Positions 15,136 to 21,125 of a stretch of DNA of 32,823 nucleotides are shown here, piece by piece. A program made the translations under genes and the position numbers. Source of the DNA: a virus; the IMG/VR virus record IMGVR_UViG_3300049738_000015, positions 1-32,823 of that record; one strand, written 5' to 3'. Each line of letters starts with the position of its first letter. Within the stretch, counting starts at the first letter, position 1. Under the pieces are notes generated by a model that was not told the DNA's origin, ran no database searches, and worked only from the letters and a program-made list of their open reading frames with translations.

Positions 15136-15202
15136 AGAGAGCGCAGAAAACGGTGAAGCACTCTCTCAGGATTAGTAGCCCGTTTCGGCCCCCAGTGGGC
15201 TA
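15136..15202 (-). other. Two tandem RNA stem-loops upstream of the terminator
   Basis: On the minus strand TAGCCC and GGGCTA (15202-15197 and 15181-15176) form a perfect 6 bp stem, and ten bases later AGAGAG/GC pairs with GC/CTCTCT (15166-15136) with one internal mismatch, forming an 8 bp stem. Two stems ahead of a terminator recall RNA antitermination sites, but no family is recognised. Confidence 0.4.
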
Positions 15203-15245
15203 TTCTGGGTCAAAAGGTCAAAGTAACCTCGGCCTTAGGGGGAAA

Positions 15246-15419
15246 TTAGAATATCAAGCCGACAATCAGAAAACTAATTGATAAGAACACTACCTGACCA
15301 TAGCTAAGATTGGCTTGTCTTTTGTGCCAACCTTGCAAACCTTGAGCCTCGGCAATAAGCCTGTCAGCTAACTCATTCGCTTCTTTAATTGCTTCTTTAA
15401 CTTTATTGTCCTCTGGCAT
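15246..15419 (-). CDS. Small single-span membrane protein
   Basis: 57 residues from ATG at 15419; GAGGAG lies ten bases upstream, while the longer open frame to 15476 lies inside the preceding gene. The N-terminal part is a charged helix (MPEDNKVKEAIKEANELADR), then a short linker and a C-terminal hydrophobic segment (QVVFLSISFLIVGLIF) ending at the stop: a tail-anchored topology. It overlaps the upstream gene by 17 bases. Function unknown; a host-takeover or lysis-timing role is possible. Confidence 0.6.
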   Translation of the reverse strand: MPEDNKVKEAIKEANELADRLIAEAQGLQGWHKRQANLSYGQVVFLSISFLIVGLIF

Positions 15420-15762
15420 AACCGGGGAACTCCTCTGGTTGAACATTGTAGGCCACATCATACGCTTCCTGAACAAGCTCGCGCAAGGTAGCCTCTAGAC
15501 TCAGATATATGTCATCTCGAATCATACATGATATCTGCGTTTGCATTGAGTTCCAATATAGCTCTTCTAAGAACTCAGCCTGATTGATTATTACAGGCGG
15601 GAAGTAGTCATCCCACCAGCTCGGCATATTCACTAGAAAATAATAACAGAACGCATCCTTGTCCCTATCGGTCAGGTCGATTAAGTCACCTTCCCAGCTT
15701 CTGTACTCAGATTCTAAACCCAAGACTATTTCTTGAAACTTTTCTTCTATTGCCTTTTTCAT
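15403..15762 (-). CDS. Hypothetical protein
   Basis: 119 residues, acidic, rich in Trp/Tyr/Phe (SEYRSWEGDLIDLTDRDKDA, MPSWWDDYFPPVIINQAEF). It is helical by appearance, with no cysteine cluster or enzyme motif that I recognise. It follows a weak terminator hairpin and overlaps the small membrane-protein gene. It belongs to the third promoter-module operon. Confidence 0.6.
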   Translation of the reverse strand: MKKAIEEKFQEIVLGLESEYRSWEGDLIDLTDRDKDAFCYYFLVNMPSWWDDYFPPVIINQAEFLEELYWNSMQTQISCMIRDDIYLSLEATLRELVQEAYDVAYNVQPEEFPGYARGQ

Positions 15763-15777
15763 ATTAGATTCCCCTAT

Positions 15778-15796
15778 GGAAAGCCCCCGAAGGGGC
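15778..15796 (-). terminator. Weak terminator-like GC hairpin
   Basis: Minus strand GCCCC-TTC-GGGGGC followed by TTTCC, between the 128-residue gene and the next gene. The T tract is short, so it is probably a partial terminator or an mRNA 3' end stabiliser. Confidence 0.4.
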
Positions 15797-15806
15797 GATT
15801 GATTGA

Positions 15807-16193
15807 TTAGAATGAAGGGTCGCGGTATGACTCTCTGCGGCCAATGAACGCGCCACCATGACCTTTTATGTAACGGCCAGTTTGGCTACTCTTGCGAACA
15901 GGCTGTAGTGAGCCGTCAACAATTCGGAATGTTTCCTTCCGGCCATCTGGGTCGCGGCTATATTCGTAGACTTCATCACCGAAACCAGTTCCACCAACCA
16001 CTTTGGCTTCATCGGCCTGAATAACGACGTATTGGTATTTTCCTTTAGTGAATAGACCAGAAACTGTAGCGGCTTTACGATCAGTCCAGCCAGTGAGTGT
16101 AGCCGGGTCGCCAACATTGATCTCGATTTCTTCGTTGTTGTAACGTGAGTAGAGGTAGTTAACGAGAGAGCCTGTATTAATTCCTAATTTCAT
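15807..16193 (-). CDS. Conserved small phage protein, first gene behind promoter module P3
   Basis: 128 residues. It starts MKLGINTGSLVNYLYSR, has GDPATLTGWTDRKAATVSGL and KGKYQYVVIQADEAKVVGG in the middle, and ends GGAFIGRRESYRDPSF. This start, the GWTDRxxAT motif and the IGxRExYxDPSF end recur in a widespread small phage protein of unknown function. The family is likely beta-rich. It lies alone behind a copy of the repeated early promoter and is followed by a GC hairpin, so it may be made in large amounts. Confidence 0.75.
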   Translation of the reverse strand: MKLGINTGSLVNYLYSRYNNEEIEINVGDPATLTGWTDRKAATVSGLFTKGKYQYVVIQADEAKVVGGTGFGDEVYEYSRDPDGRKETFRIVDGSLQPVRKSSQTGRYIKGHGGAFIGRRESYRDPSF

Positions 16194-16226
16194 AATTTAT
16201 TACCTTTATTTATTGATTGAGGTGTA

Positions 16227-16265
16227 ACCATGCGCTCAATAATCATAAAAGTAAACCTTTTTGTT
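16227..16265 (-). promoter_or_regulatory. Repeated early promoter module, copy P3
   Basis: Minus strand AACAAAAAGG (16265-16256), TTTACT -35 (16255-16250), 17-base spacer, CATGGT -10 (16232-16227). The leader that follows (TTACACCTCAATCAATAAA, then TAAAGGTAATAAATTATG) is almost identical to copy P2. Of the four copies, -10 is degenerate here. Confidence 0.7.
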
Positions 16266-16283
16266 AAAAAAAGATAAAAAAGA

Positions 16284-16715
16284 TTATCCTTCTCCTATCC
16301 TCCATTCTTCTTCTTTTATTTGCTCTTTGAGGTTTCTTGAAAACTGAAGGACATCATCCCTTTCAAACTTTGGTGAAGCTCTCCATGCTAGACGCTCCAT
16401 CGCTTTGATTCTGCGCTCGCCGTATGTATCTACCATGTATTCCCTGTATTTCAAGACGTAGTGGGCTTGCTTCATTCCCCAGCAATTACAGTGGGGACAT
16501 TGGGGGTGAATATTTTCTTCAAAGAGTTTGAATACAGTTCGGCCTCTAGGCATGAAGTGCCCACCCTGCATATTCTTATAATGATCGACTTTCCCGCAAG
16601 TCACGCAGGAACAATACCCATTGTCATCTGACGCTTTCAGCCTTACCAGTCTTTGGAGTAGCTTGGCGGCTTTTTCAACTTCTTGAGCTACTGTAGACTT
16701 CTTCCTCTTGGCCAT
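16284..16715 (-). CDS. ninG: NinG/Rap-like recombination nuclease
   Basis: 143 residues. It contains KLLQRLVRLKA, the cysteine set YCSCVTCGK (C35, C37, C40), GGHFMPRG (H53) and HPQCPHCNCWG (C73, C76, C78), then VDTYGERRIKAME. This is the lambda NinG (Rap) pattern, a structure-specific endonuclease that resolves recombination intermediates with the Red-type pathway, fitting the Sak3/exonuclease genes here. GGGG precedes the ATG; the gene overlaps the DUF3310-like gene by 41 bases. Confidence 0.88.
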   Translation of the reverse strand: MAKRKKSTVAQEVEKAAKLLQRLVRLKASDDNGYCSCVTCGKVDHYKNMQGGHFMPRGRTVFKLFEENIHPQCPHCNCWGMKQAHYVLKYREYMVDTYGERRIKAMERLAWRASPKFERDDVLQFSRNLKEQIKEEEWRIGEG

Positions 16716-16917
16716 CCTTTTCCCCCTCTATCAAGAAATCACAATATTCTTTAATCTTCTGCAAGTCTACCACCCCACCTTTTTCTTTCCATCGGGTGAT
16801 GTATTTGACGATATTACCTTCGCAGAAAGGCAATTTGTTAGCCATGATGTATTCAATCGGCTGTATCTTCTTGTTGGCGTAATGATCGCCGCCAACCTGA
16901 GTTCGTGGTATTTCCAT
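16675..16917 (-). CDS. DUF3310-like protein
   Basis: 80 residues from ATG at 16917, which overlaps the stop of the zinc-ribbon gene (TGATG) and has AAAAAGG nine bases upstream. It contains VGGDHYANKKIQPIEYIMAN, PFCEGNIVKYITRWKEKGG, and DLQKIKEYCDFLIE. This is the classical DUF3310 pattern (GGDHYxxxxIQPxEyixxNxLxFxxGNvvKYvxRxkxKxG). Family members are often called nucleotide kinases in phages, but the biochemical role is not firmly known. Confidence 0.88.
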   Translation of the reverse strand: MEIPRTQVGGDHYANKKIQPIEYIMANKLPFCEGNIVKYITRWKEKGGVVDLQKIKEYCDFLIEGEKDGQEEEVYSSSRS

Positions 16918-17096
16918 CAATGAACCTTTTTAGTAGTGAGAATAACTTCGTCAGGTTGATGAAGATCGCAAGTGTGACATAGGCCATAAGAATCCCCGTC
17001 ATCAGAAACCCAATACTCAAGAGGGCTACTGCACTCATCACAATAAAGACGAATAAGTTTGATACCGCTTTCAGGAAATTTAAAAACATTGCTCAT
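16917..17096 (-). CDS. Small zinc-ribbon protein (hidden in another frame)
   Basis: 59 residues, MSNVFKFPESGIKLIRLYCD and onwards, with C19-x2-C22 and C40-x2-C43, i.e. two CxxC knuckles 17 residues apart. It starts at an ATG overlapping the phosphoesterase stop (ATGA) and its TGA overlaps the DUF3310-like ATG (TGATG), so it fills exactly the space between these genes; both junctions match the coupling pattern of the rest of the operon. A longer frame on the same strand (16853-17089) would encode a hydrophobic protein but lacks a ribosome binding site and overlaps the DUF3310-like gene. Function unknown; zinc binding is predicted. Confidence 0.75.
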   Translation of the reverse strand: MSNVFKFPESGIKLIRLYCDECSSPLEYWVSDDGDSYGLCHTCDLHQPDEVILTTKKVH

Positions 17097-18265
17097 TGTC
17101 CAACCTTTACTTTGACCCGTGAATCTTCACCGCTGTCTTTATGATACACCACAGCCGTCATTGATCTCTCTGCCCCATATCCTGAATCACTATGCCATTG
17201 GTCTGTAGCTGTCAGGCTACCCCAGTGTTCAAAGTGCATAGAGCCTACTTCCCTTGCGGTATGGTGGTGTATATGCCCTAAGTGGCAATATCTATTTTTG
17301 CTTTGACCCCATTCATCATCGAGGTTCTTAATTACCGCCTGAAGTATCTGTTCGTGTTTTATTCTATCACCATGATGGAATACAAACAGATTATTCTTCC
17401 ATTGGTAGCTAATGAATTTAGAATAATTGGGTAGCACCTCAACCCTGCTTTCCTCCCTGTATAGAAGGTCGATACAGCTAGAAAGGTGACAGGCCATATC
17501 ACTATCATGGTTGCCCCTGACATTAATTACCACGACTTTGCTGTGAGTCAGTAGCATTCGGTCAATAAGAATCTGGAACAATCTTCCAGCAAGCCTAAAC
17601 GTCTTCCCTATCCTAGTGTCAACATCAACCATCGTTCCGGCAGTTGTCGCATTTTTGCTAGAATCAGCGTGAAAGAAATCGCCTACGTTCAGCAGAACAC
17701 CAATCTCCGCAGGACCTACCCGGTCAGAAAGGTTGCTGGTCGCGTCTAACAATATTTGTGTAGCTATCTTCACATCCCAGTCATCATCATCCATTTTGGT
17801 TTCTGAGTCTGCAAGCATACCGAAATGGTGGTCGCCTATCATATACATAGCCAAGTGATCAGAATCTACCAGCTTGGGTAGCTTTGCCGGTTTCTTAAAA
17901 CTAGAAAGATTATCGGTAAGACCTTCGGCTATAGATTCCACTTTCGCTTTCAGGCTTCTTTTTTCAGGCTCTTGGATAACCCATTGCAACGCTACAGAGC
18001 CATCTTCCTTGTAAGCAGTGGATATGCGCTTCGCTTCAAACCCTTCCGCTGTCTGATGTGTCAGGTCTCTATGAGGCGCGACTCCCTGAGTTGCCGCCAA
18101 ATACTCAAGTCTTTTGACCATCCTATCCACAACCTGACGAGAACATTTAGCTTTCTTTCCCGCCTTTATGTGGGAGCCTTCAGATATTACCGCATTGATA
18201 ACTTCTCTCTGCCTGTCTGTTTTAGCAAATTCTATCAATATTCTAGGGTCAACTTTCGACATCAT
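17093..18265 (-). CDS. Calcineurin-like metallophosphoesterase with N-terminal HTH-like domain
   Basis: 390 residues. The N-terminal 60 residues (TDRQREVINAVISEGSHIKA, then KCSRQVVDRMVKRLEYLA) look like a winged-helix DNA-binding domain. The catalytic part has all the phosphoesterase motifs: GDHH (144-147), GDFFHAD (195-201), GNHD (251-254), HHGD (297-300) and GHIHHH (330-335). Metal-dependent hydrolysis of nucleic acid or nucleotide phosphoesters is the expected reaction; DNA binding is inferred from the N-terminus. It is coupled to the NinB gene (ATGA-type overlap) and the zinc-ribbon gene, suggesting a role in phage DNA metabolism. Confidence 0.85.
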   Translation of the reverse strand: MMSKVDPRILIEFAKTDRQREVINAVISEGSHIKAGKKAKCSRQVVDRMVKRLEYLAATQGVAPHRDLTHQTAEGFEAKRISTAYKEDGSVALQWVIQEPEKRSLKAKVESIAEGLTDNLSSFKKPAKLPKLVDSDHLAMYMIGDHHFGMLADSETKMDDDDWDVKIATQILLDATSNLSDRVGPAEIGVLLNVGDFFHADSSKNATTAGTMVDVDTRIGKTFRLAGRLFQILIDRMLLTHSKVVVINVRGNHDSDMACHLSSCIDLLYREESRVEVLPNYSKFISYQWKNNLFVFHHGDRIKHEQILQAVIKNLDDEWGQSKNRYCHLGHIHHHTAREVGSMHFEHWGSLTATDQWHSDSGYGAERSMTAVVYHKDSGEDSRVKVKVGQ

Positions 18266-18708
18266 TCATCCTGTTGTCTTTTCAGCTTCTGGTATTCACT
18301 GTCAGCGTCTGACTCCAGAATCAAATCATGGTTGTGCGCCCAATGATACACGTTATCAAGAAAGTGTACCATCTCGCCCTTGGTGAGAGCCGAACTTTGC
18401 TTGACCTGACCTTTTATGATTTCTTTGCCGACCTTTATATCTTCTGTACCCAAGAATCTATTTTTCATCATTAGCTTCATGTTTTCAGGTGTCGCTGTCG
18501 GTATCTTTTCTATAAAATGTTTAGACATTGTTCTACACCAAGCATGGAACAGAGCATTCTGCGATATACTTCTAGGGTTCTGATATCTCTCAACCCTGAT
18601 AACAAGCCCCTTAGAAAAGTCCCAGCCATTGATGGCCTTCATAATGAACGGGAGTTTTGCCTCTAGCTCCTTCGGGTTAAATACAGCATAGTGATCTCCC
18701 TGACTCAT
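18262..18708 (-). CDS. ninB: NinB-like recombination protein
   Basis: 148 residues from ATG at 18708 (ATGA overlap with the upstream stop; GAGGAG seven bases before). The signature NPRSISQNALFHAWCRTMSK (about 45-64) and the later LTKGEMVHFLDNVYHWAHNH match NinB/Orf-like single-strand annealing mediator proteins (RSxxQNALFHxWCR). It likely helps load the annealing protein onto single-stranded DNA. The MPMG/ATPENMKLMMK segment between them is typical as well. A longer start at 18726 lacks a separate ribosome binding site. Confidence 0.8.
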   Translation of the reverse strand: MSQGDHYAVFNPKELEAKLPFIMKAINGWDFSKGLVIRVERYQNPRSISQNALFHAWCRTMSKHFIEKIPTATPENMKLMMKNRFLGTEDIKVGKEIIKGQVKQSSALTKGEMVHFLDNVYHWAHNHDLILESDADSEYQKLKRQQDE

Positions 18709-19085
18709 AGCTTTCTCCTCAACCAATCAGCCGACAATCTTTCTTTCTTGTTTTCAAGTCTTGGCTGGAACTGTATTCTTTCGCGGCGCTCTTTGGTGAA
18801 TCCTCCCCCCTTGAAACTTGGGAGTTCCCCGCACATTCTAACTGGGCGCAAATGCTCAGGGGTACAGAACGGGCTACCATACAGCCTCCCCTTGATAGTT
18901 GCAGGCTTGACGATAGGCTTCACATCTTCAATATTAATGTTGCAATCATCAGCAATGCTTTGAATGTTCTCTTGATTGAACTTCGTGGCGCCTTTCGCAA
19001 ACTGAACGTAGTTGTATTCCTTTCCGTCTTCAAAGTAAGGATGATCACCTCTAAACTCAACATATCTGGTCGCGTTTTTATGCAT
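18705..19085 (-). CDS. Hypothetical basic protein of the replication module
   Basis: 126 residues from ATG at 19085 (GGAG eight bases before; overlaps the stop of the upstream gene); a start at 19103 lacks such a site. It reads MHKNATRYVEFRGDHPYFED and later IADDCNINIEDVKPIVKPAT, KGRLYG, and ends in a strongly basic tail (RLENKKERLSADWLRRKL). I do not recognise a family. The position between a replication-initiator-like gene and NinB suggests DNA binding or helicase loading. Confidence 0.6.
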   Translation of the reverse strand: MHKNATRYVEFRGDHPYFEDGKEYNYVQFAKGATKFNQENIQSIADDCNINIEDVKPIVKPATIKGRLYGSPFCTPEHLRPVRMCGELPSFKGGGFTKERRERIQFQPRLENKKERLSADWLRRKL

Positions 19086-19449
19086 TCTTGAGCTCCCCGT
19101 CATAATAAAAACCGAACTTGGATAAGTAATATTGCTTCATCATTAAATATTGGTCACCGGATAACCAGCTGATGTCAGCCATCTGCATATCTATAGTCTT
19201 AGAACGCAGGGAATCTGCTTTTCCAGAGCGCAAATGCTGTGGGGAACCGCCACGGTCTTGAGCGCGAGTTAACCAAGCATTGACAAATCGCTTGATACCC
19301 TTGGCTGTCTTGCGCTTGGATGGGTTGGCGTCACACCATGATTCCATAGCGGATAATTCTTGATGAACATCTATCTTAGGAAATGCACGCTCCCAGGCGA
19401 TGATATCTTTCTGTTCTGGTTGCCAGTTGGTTTTGTCGTTGAGTATCAT
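19078..19449 (-). CDS. Replication protein C-terminal-like protein
   Basis: 123 residues; AGGAGG precedes the ATG. The phrase WCDANPSKRKTAKGIKRFVN followed by AWLTRAQDRGGSP (about residues 37-69) is the ending found in many phage replication initiator/primosome proteins (xxNPxKRKTxxGxxRFxNxWLxR), normally attached to a DNA-binding N-terminal domain. Here only this part is present as a separate gene, with a C-terminal KFGFYYDGELKNA tail. It may recruit host helicase or primase; an N-terminal partner would be expected elsewhere. Confidence 0.65.
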   Translation of the reverse strand: MILNDKTNWQPEQKDIIAWERAFPKIDVHQELSAMESWCDANPSKRKTAKGIKRFVNAWLTRAQDRGGSPQHLRSGKADSLRSKTIDMQMADISWLSGDQYLMMKQYYLSKFGFYYDGELKNA

Positions 19450-19458
19450 AAATTCCTC

Positions 19459-19965
19459 CTATTGGAATCTGTGTTGGTTTAATCTAGCCCACAAGTTTTC
19501 TATCGGTAACAATTCATCATGTTGTAAGTAGAGCCTATTACCATAGCCGAAGTCTGCAGAATGACAAGTTTTCTGGAAGTTGGTTCTGTCCATATAGCCA
19601 TTTATCCGCATGACGTTGGGGTCTGATGTTTTCCCGACTAGGATACCTATCTGTGATTTGAACTTTTCCATATTGTCGAATATCAGCTTTCCATATTCAT
19701 CATTCGTGAATTTAACGTCGATAGTGAAGTCATCAAACCAAAGGTCAACACCGCCATCAGTTGCCACGTTAATTGTCGGTAGTTCCATGTGGAACAATCT
19801 AGCGACAGCGAACTCAGCCTTGAATCCGTAGACATTGGCCTCTACTCTTGACTGTCTTTTATTTTCCAGCCTAGGAGCAAAGCCCTGCATCTCACAAAGT
19901 TTGACAGTATCTGCTCCCATTAATTGGCAGGTATGAGCGTCCTGTTTACTTAGACGTATTTTCAA
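19459..19965 (-). CDS. PD-(D/E)XK nuclease-like protein
   Basis: 168 residues from TTG at 19965, preceded by GGGGAGG at six bases, so the TTG start is well supported. Candidate active-site residues: E51 (YGFKAEFAVARLF), D74 (DGGVDLWFDD) and D83-V-K85 (FTIDVKFTNDE), the D-x(8)-DxK layout of PD-(D/E)XK nucleases. Such small phage enzymes are often structure-specific or nicking nucleases. The gene overlaps the upstream small gene by 20 bases and lies in the replication operon. The family within the superfamily is not identified. Confidence 0.65.
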   Translation of the reverse strand: MKIRLSKQDAHTCQLMGADTVKLCEMQGFAPRLENKRQSRVEANVYGFKAEFAVARLFHMELPTINVATDGGVDLWFDDFTIDVKFTNDEYGKLIFDNMEKFKSQIGILVGKTSDPNVMRINGYMDRTNFQKTCHSADFGYGNRLYLQHDELLPIENLWARLNQHRFQ

Positions 19966-20206
19966 TGTAATCCTCCCCTAGAAACCTTCTAGCATCTTCG
20001 TCGCCCATTTCGCCTATAGGACTCGCGTGACAATGATAAAGACTATCCTCAGTTCCATAATAAAGATGGTAAGTTGAGATGTTAGCCTTTTCCTGACCAT
20101 CTGAATTTAACACTCTGTCACAAGCTTCTTGCTCGCTATTAGCCTGAACTATGTATTCTCGAGTTTCAGCAATAACAGCAGTACATTTGATAATGTAGTT
20201 TTTCAT
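19946..20206 (-). CDS. Small hypothetical protein, DpnD/PcfM-like at best
   Basis: 86 residues, acidic. The start MKNYIIKCTAVIAETREYIV then QANSEQEACDRVLNS has a beta-strand/loop/EA-containing helix pattern seen in tiny DpnD/PcfM-type phage proteins, but the likeness is weak. It is the first gene after the non-coding control region and has AGGA about six bases upstream. Its overlap with the nuclease-like gene suggests coupled expression. Confidence 0.55.
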   Translation of the reverse strand: MKNYIIKCTAVIAETREYIVQANSEQEACDRVLNSDGQEKANISTYHLYYGTEDSLYHCHASPIGEMGDEDARRFLGEDYIENTSK

Positions 20207-20250
20207 AATGTATTCCTATGGTTCGGCAAGCCTCACCTGTTGATTAATAA

Positions 20251-20280
20251 ATTATATTTTTTATATTTATTTGAGTTGAA
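20251..20280 (-). promoter_or_regulatory. Candidate promoter for the replication operon
   Basis: Minus strand TTCAAC (20280-20275), an 18-base spacer and a perfect TATAAT (20256-20251), 45 bases ahead of the 86-residue gene. The -35 is poor, so activation or an extended AT-rich context may matter. Confidence 0.45.
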
Positions 20281-20288
20281 CGTAACCC

Positions 20289-20304
20289 TTTCACATGAGT
20301 GAAA
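20289..20304. repeat. Inverted repeat TTTCAC-N4-GTGAAA
   Basis: A perfect 6 bp dyad with a 4-base centre in the control region, just upstream of the candidate replication promoter. Size and placement suit a repressor or initiator site. Confidence 0.5.
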
Positions 20305-20373
20305 TAAAATACTGAGGGTTTGAACGACTCAGCGGTAAATTCGTGACTGTATCGGATATCCAACCTATTCTTT

Positions 20374-20391
20374 GATAACTACCGAGTTATC
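20374..20391. repeat. Inverted repeat GATAACT-N4-AGTTATC
   Basis: A perfect 7 bp dyad with a 4-base centre (plus strand ACCG), 18 bases in total, the size of a lambdoid operator half-site pair. A candidate target of the small HTH protein encoded 130 bases away. Confidence 0.55.
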
Positions 20392-20423
20392 GCAGAGGCC
20401 ATGTCTGGAGGGTCAACCACGCT

Positions 20424-20451
20424 CTGACGTTTTATCTAAGGAGTTCGTCAG
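20424..20451. repeat. Inverted repeat CTGACG-N16-CGTCAG
   Basis: A perfect 6 bp dyad separated by 16 bases; as minus-strand RNA the loop would carry CTCCTTA, which resembles the 3' end of 16S rRNA. It may be an RNA hairpin or a split protein-binding site. Confidence 0.4.
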
Positions 20452-20474
20452 CCCCAAGCCCAATCACTTTTTTA

Positions 20475-20513
20475 ATGATGCCTGTCTTATTCACAGAAGT
20501 AAACTTTTTTGTT
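20475..20513 (-). promoter_or_regulatory. Repeated early promoter module, divergent copy P4
   Basis: Minus strand AACAAAAAAG, TTTACT -35 (20503-20498), 17-base spacer, CATCAT in the -10 place (20480-20475). The upstream block and -35 match copies P1-P3, but the -10 is degenerate and the conserved leader is missing. It starts directly behind the HTH gene stop. Confidence 0.5.
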
Positions 20514-20521
20514 TATCTGTT

Positions 20522-20728
20522 TTACAGGGAAATGAATTCTTCTATAGTCATATCTAACGACAAGCATATTACCTGCAAGGTATGTAGCTTGATATTGGCG
20601 TTAGACCTCCACCGAATGACTTGCTGTGGAGATGTATTAGCTATTCTAGCAAGTTCCCTGCTAGTCACTGATTTGTTTCTTTGCGCTTTTTTAAGGCAAT
20701 CGCCTGCATGAATTAATTCCATCGTCAT
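20522..20728 (-). CDS. Small XRE/Cro-like helix-turn-helix regulator
   Basis: 68 residues from ATG at 20728 (AGGA five bases before; a second ATG two codons later). It reads LIHAGDCLKKAQRNKSVTSR then ELARIANTSPQQVIRWRSNA, a clear helix-turn-helix (about residues 22-42), followed by KLHTLQVICLSLDMTIEEFI, the usual XRE C-terminal helices. Its size is that of a Cro-type repressor. It is the last gene of the recombination unit and stands beside the control region with three dyads and one promoter module, so it probably represses early transcription; this is inference. Confidence 0.75.
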   Translation of the reverse strand: MTMELIHAGDCLKKAQRNKSVTSRELARIANTSPQQVIRWRSNANIKLHTLQVICLSLDMTIEEFISL

Positions 20729-20786
20729 AGTTTCCTGTGCTATATTGGCTTGGCGGGTTCCCCCGACTCGCAACCTCCTATGGTTT

Positions 20787-20809
20787 GCCCCTCGAAAGAG
20801 GGGCTTTTT
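20787..20809 (+). terminator. Rho-independent terminator pointing to the plus strand
   Basis: Plus strand GCCCCTC-GAAA-GAGGGGC followed by TTTTTAG: a 7 bp stem with a GNRA loop. Read from the minus strand there is no T tract after the stem. All genes here are on the minus strand, so this signal does not end a known gene. Confidence 0.7.
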
Positions 20810-20813
20810 AGTT

Positions 20814-21125
20814 CTAGAACGGAATATCCTCATCAAAGTTGATTGGCTCATCTGCTTGCTTTGCAGGAGCCTGAGACTGCGCCGGGGCAGACGCTTGACC
20901 ATCGGTATAGAATACCTTGACGTTACCTAGAATCGGGGTCTGAACATTGGCTTCCCTTTCCTCTTTGGTTGTCGCCTGACTGATGAACCCGTTATTCTCA
21001 TATTGATCTTGCTGATCGGTATCCACGAAAGTAGTCAGGTCAAGGTAAGTACCCTTGGCTCCCTTATACAGTCTAGACTTGTCGATCTTTGTAACATCCA
21101 CACGAACATTGATTCCTACTTTCAT
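20814..21125 (-). CDS. SSB-like single-stranded DNA-binding protein
   Basis: 103 residues. A beta-rich body (MKVGINVRVDVTKIDKSRLY, KGTYLDLTTFVD, TPILGNVKVFYTD) is followed by a flexible Gln/Ala/Pro-rich linker and the acidic tip NFDEDIPF, the hallmark C-terminal peptide of bacterial SSB proteins that recruits partner enzymes. It directly follows the annealing protein and exonuclease genes and overlaps the exonuclease stop (ATGA). It is shorter than bacterial SSB, so it may be a minimal OB-fold protein. Confidence 0.75.
   Translation of the reverse strand: MKVGINVRVDVTKIDKSRLYKGAKGTYLDLTTFVDTDQQDQYENNGFISQATTKEEREANVQTPILGNVKVFYTDGQASAPAQSQAPAKQADEPINFDEDIPF

Larger units (their letters stand above)
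14862..15245 (-). other. Non-coding early/late boundary region
   Basis: 384 bases without a convincing gene. In transcription order it holds two stem-loops (15202-15176 and 15166-15136), a strong terminator (15125-15091), an AT-rich stretch, and a candidate promoter (14922-14893). It separates the small early genes from the late operon. The region 15126-15245 is notably structured for its length. Confidence 0.55.
20207..20521 (-). other. Non-coding control region, candidate replication origin
   Basis: 315 bases between the HTH gene and the first replication gene. It contains a degenerate early promoter module (20475-20513), three perfect inverted repeats (20424-20451, 20374-20391, 20289-20304), two direct TTGAACG copies on the plus strand, and an AT-rich tract (20241-20275) next to a TATAAT promoter. 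Dyads beside an AT-rich unwinding element resemble phage origins or operator regions; no known initiator site is recognised. Confidence 0.5.

Noticed and set aside
15176-15202. Possible hammerhead ribozyme (CGAAAC before the GGGCTA arm)
   Set aside because: The CUGANGA half of the catalytic core is absent.
15866-16117. 83-residue minus-strand frame inside the 128-residue gene
   Set aside because: Overlapped entirely by a conserved protein frame that has the promoter and leader.
16853-17089. 78-residue hydrophobic open frame on the minus strand
   Set aside because: No ribosome binding site, 65-base overlap with the DUF3310-like gene, and the zinc-ribbon frame fits the junctions exactly; treated as a shadow frame.
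20424-20451. Possible tRNA-like or riboswitch element in the control region
   Set aside because: No TTCRANY T-loop, no cloverleaf and no known riboswitch core; kept only as an inverted repeat.
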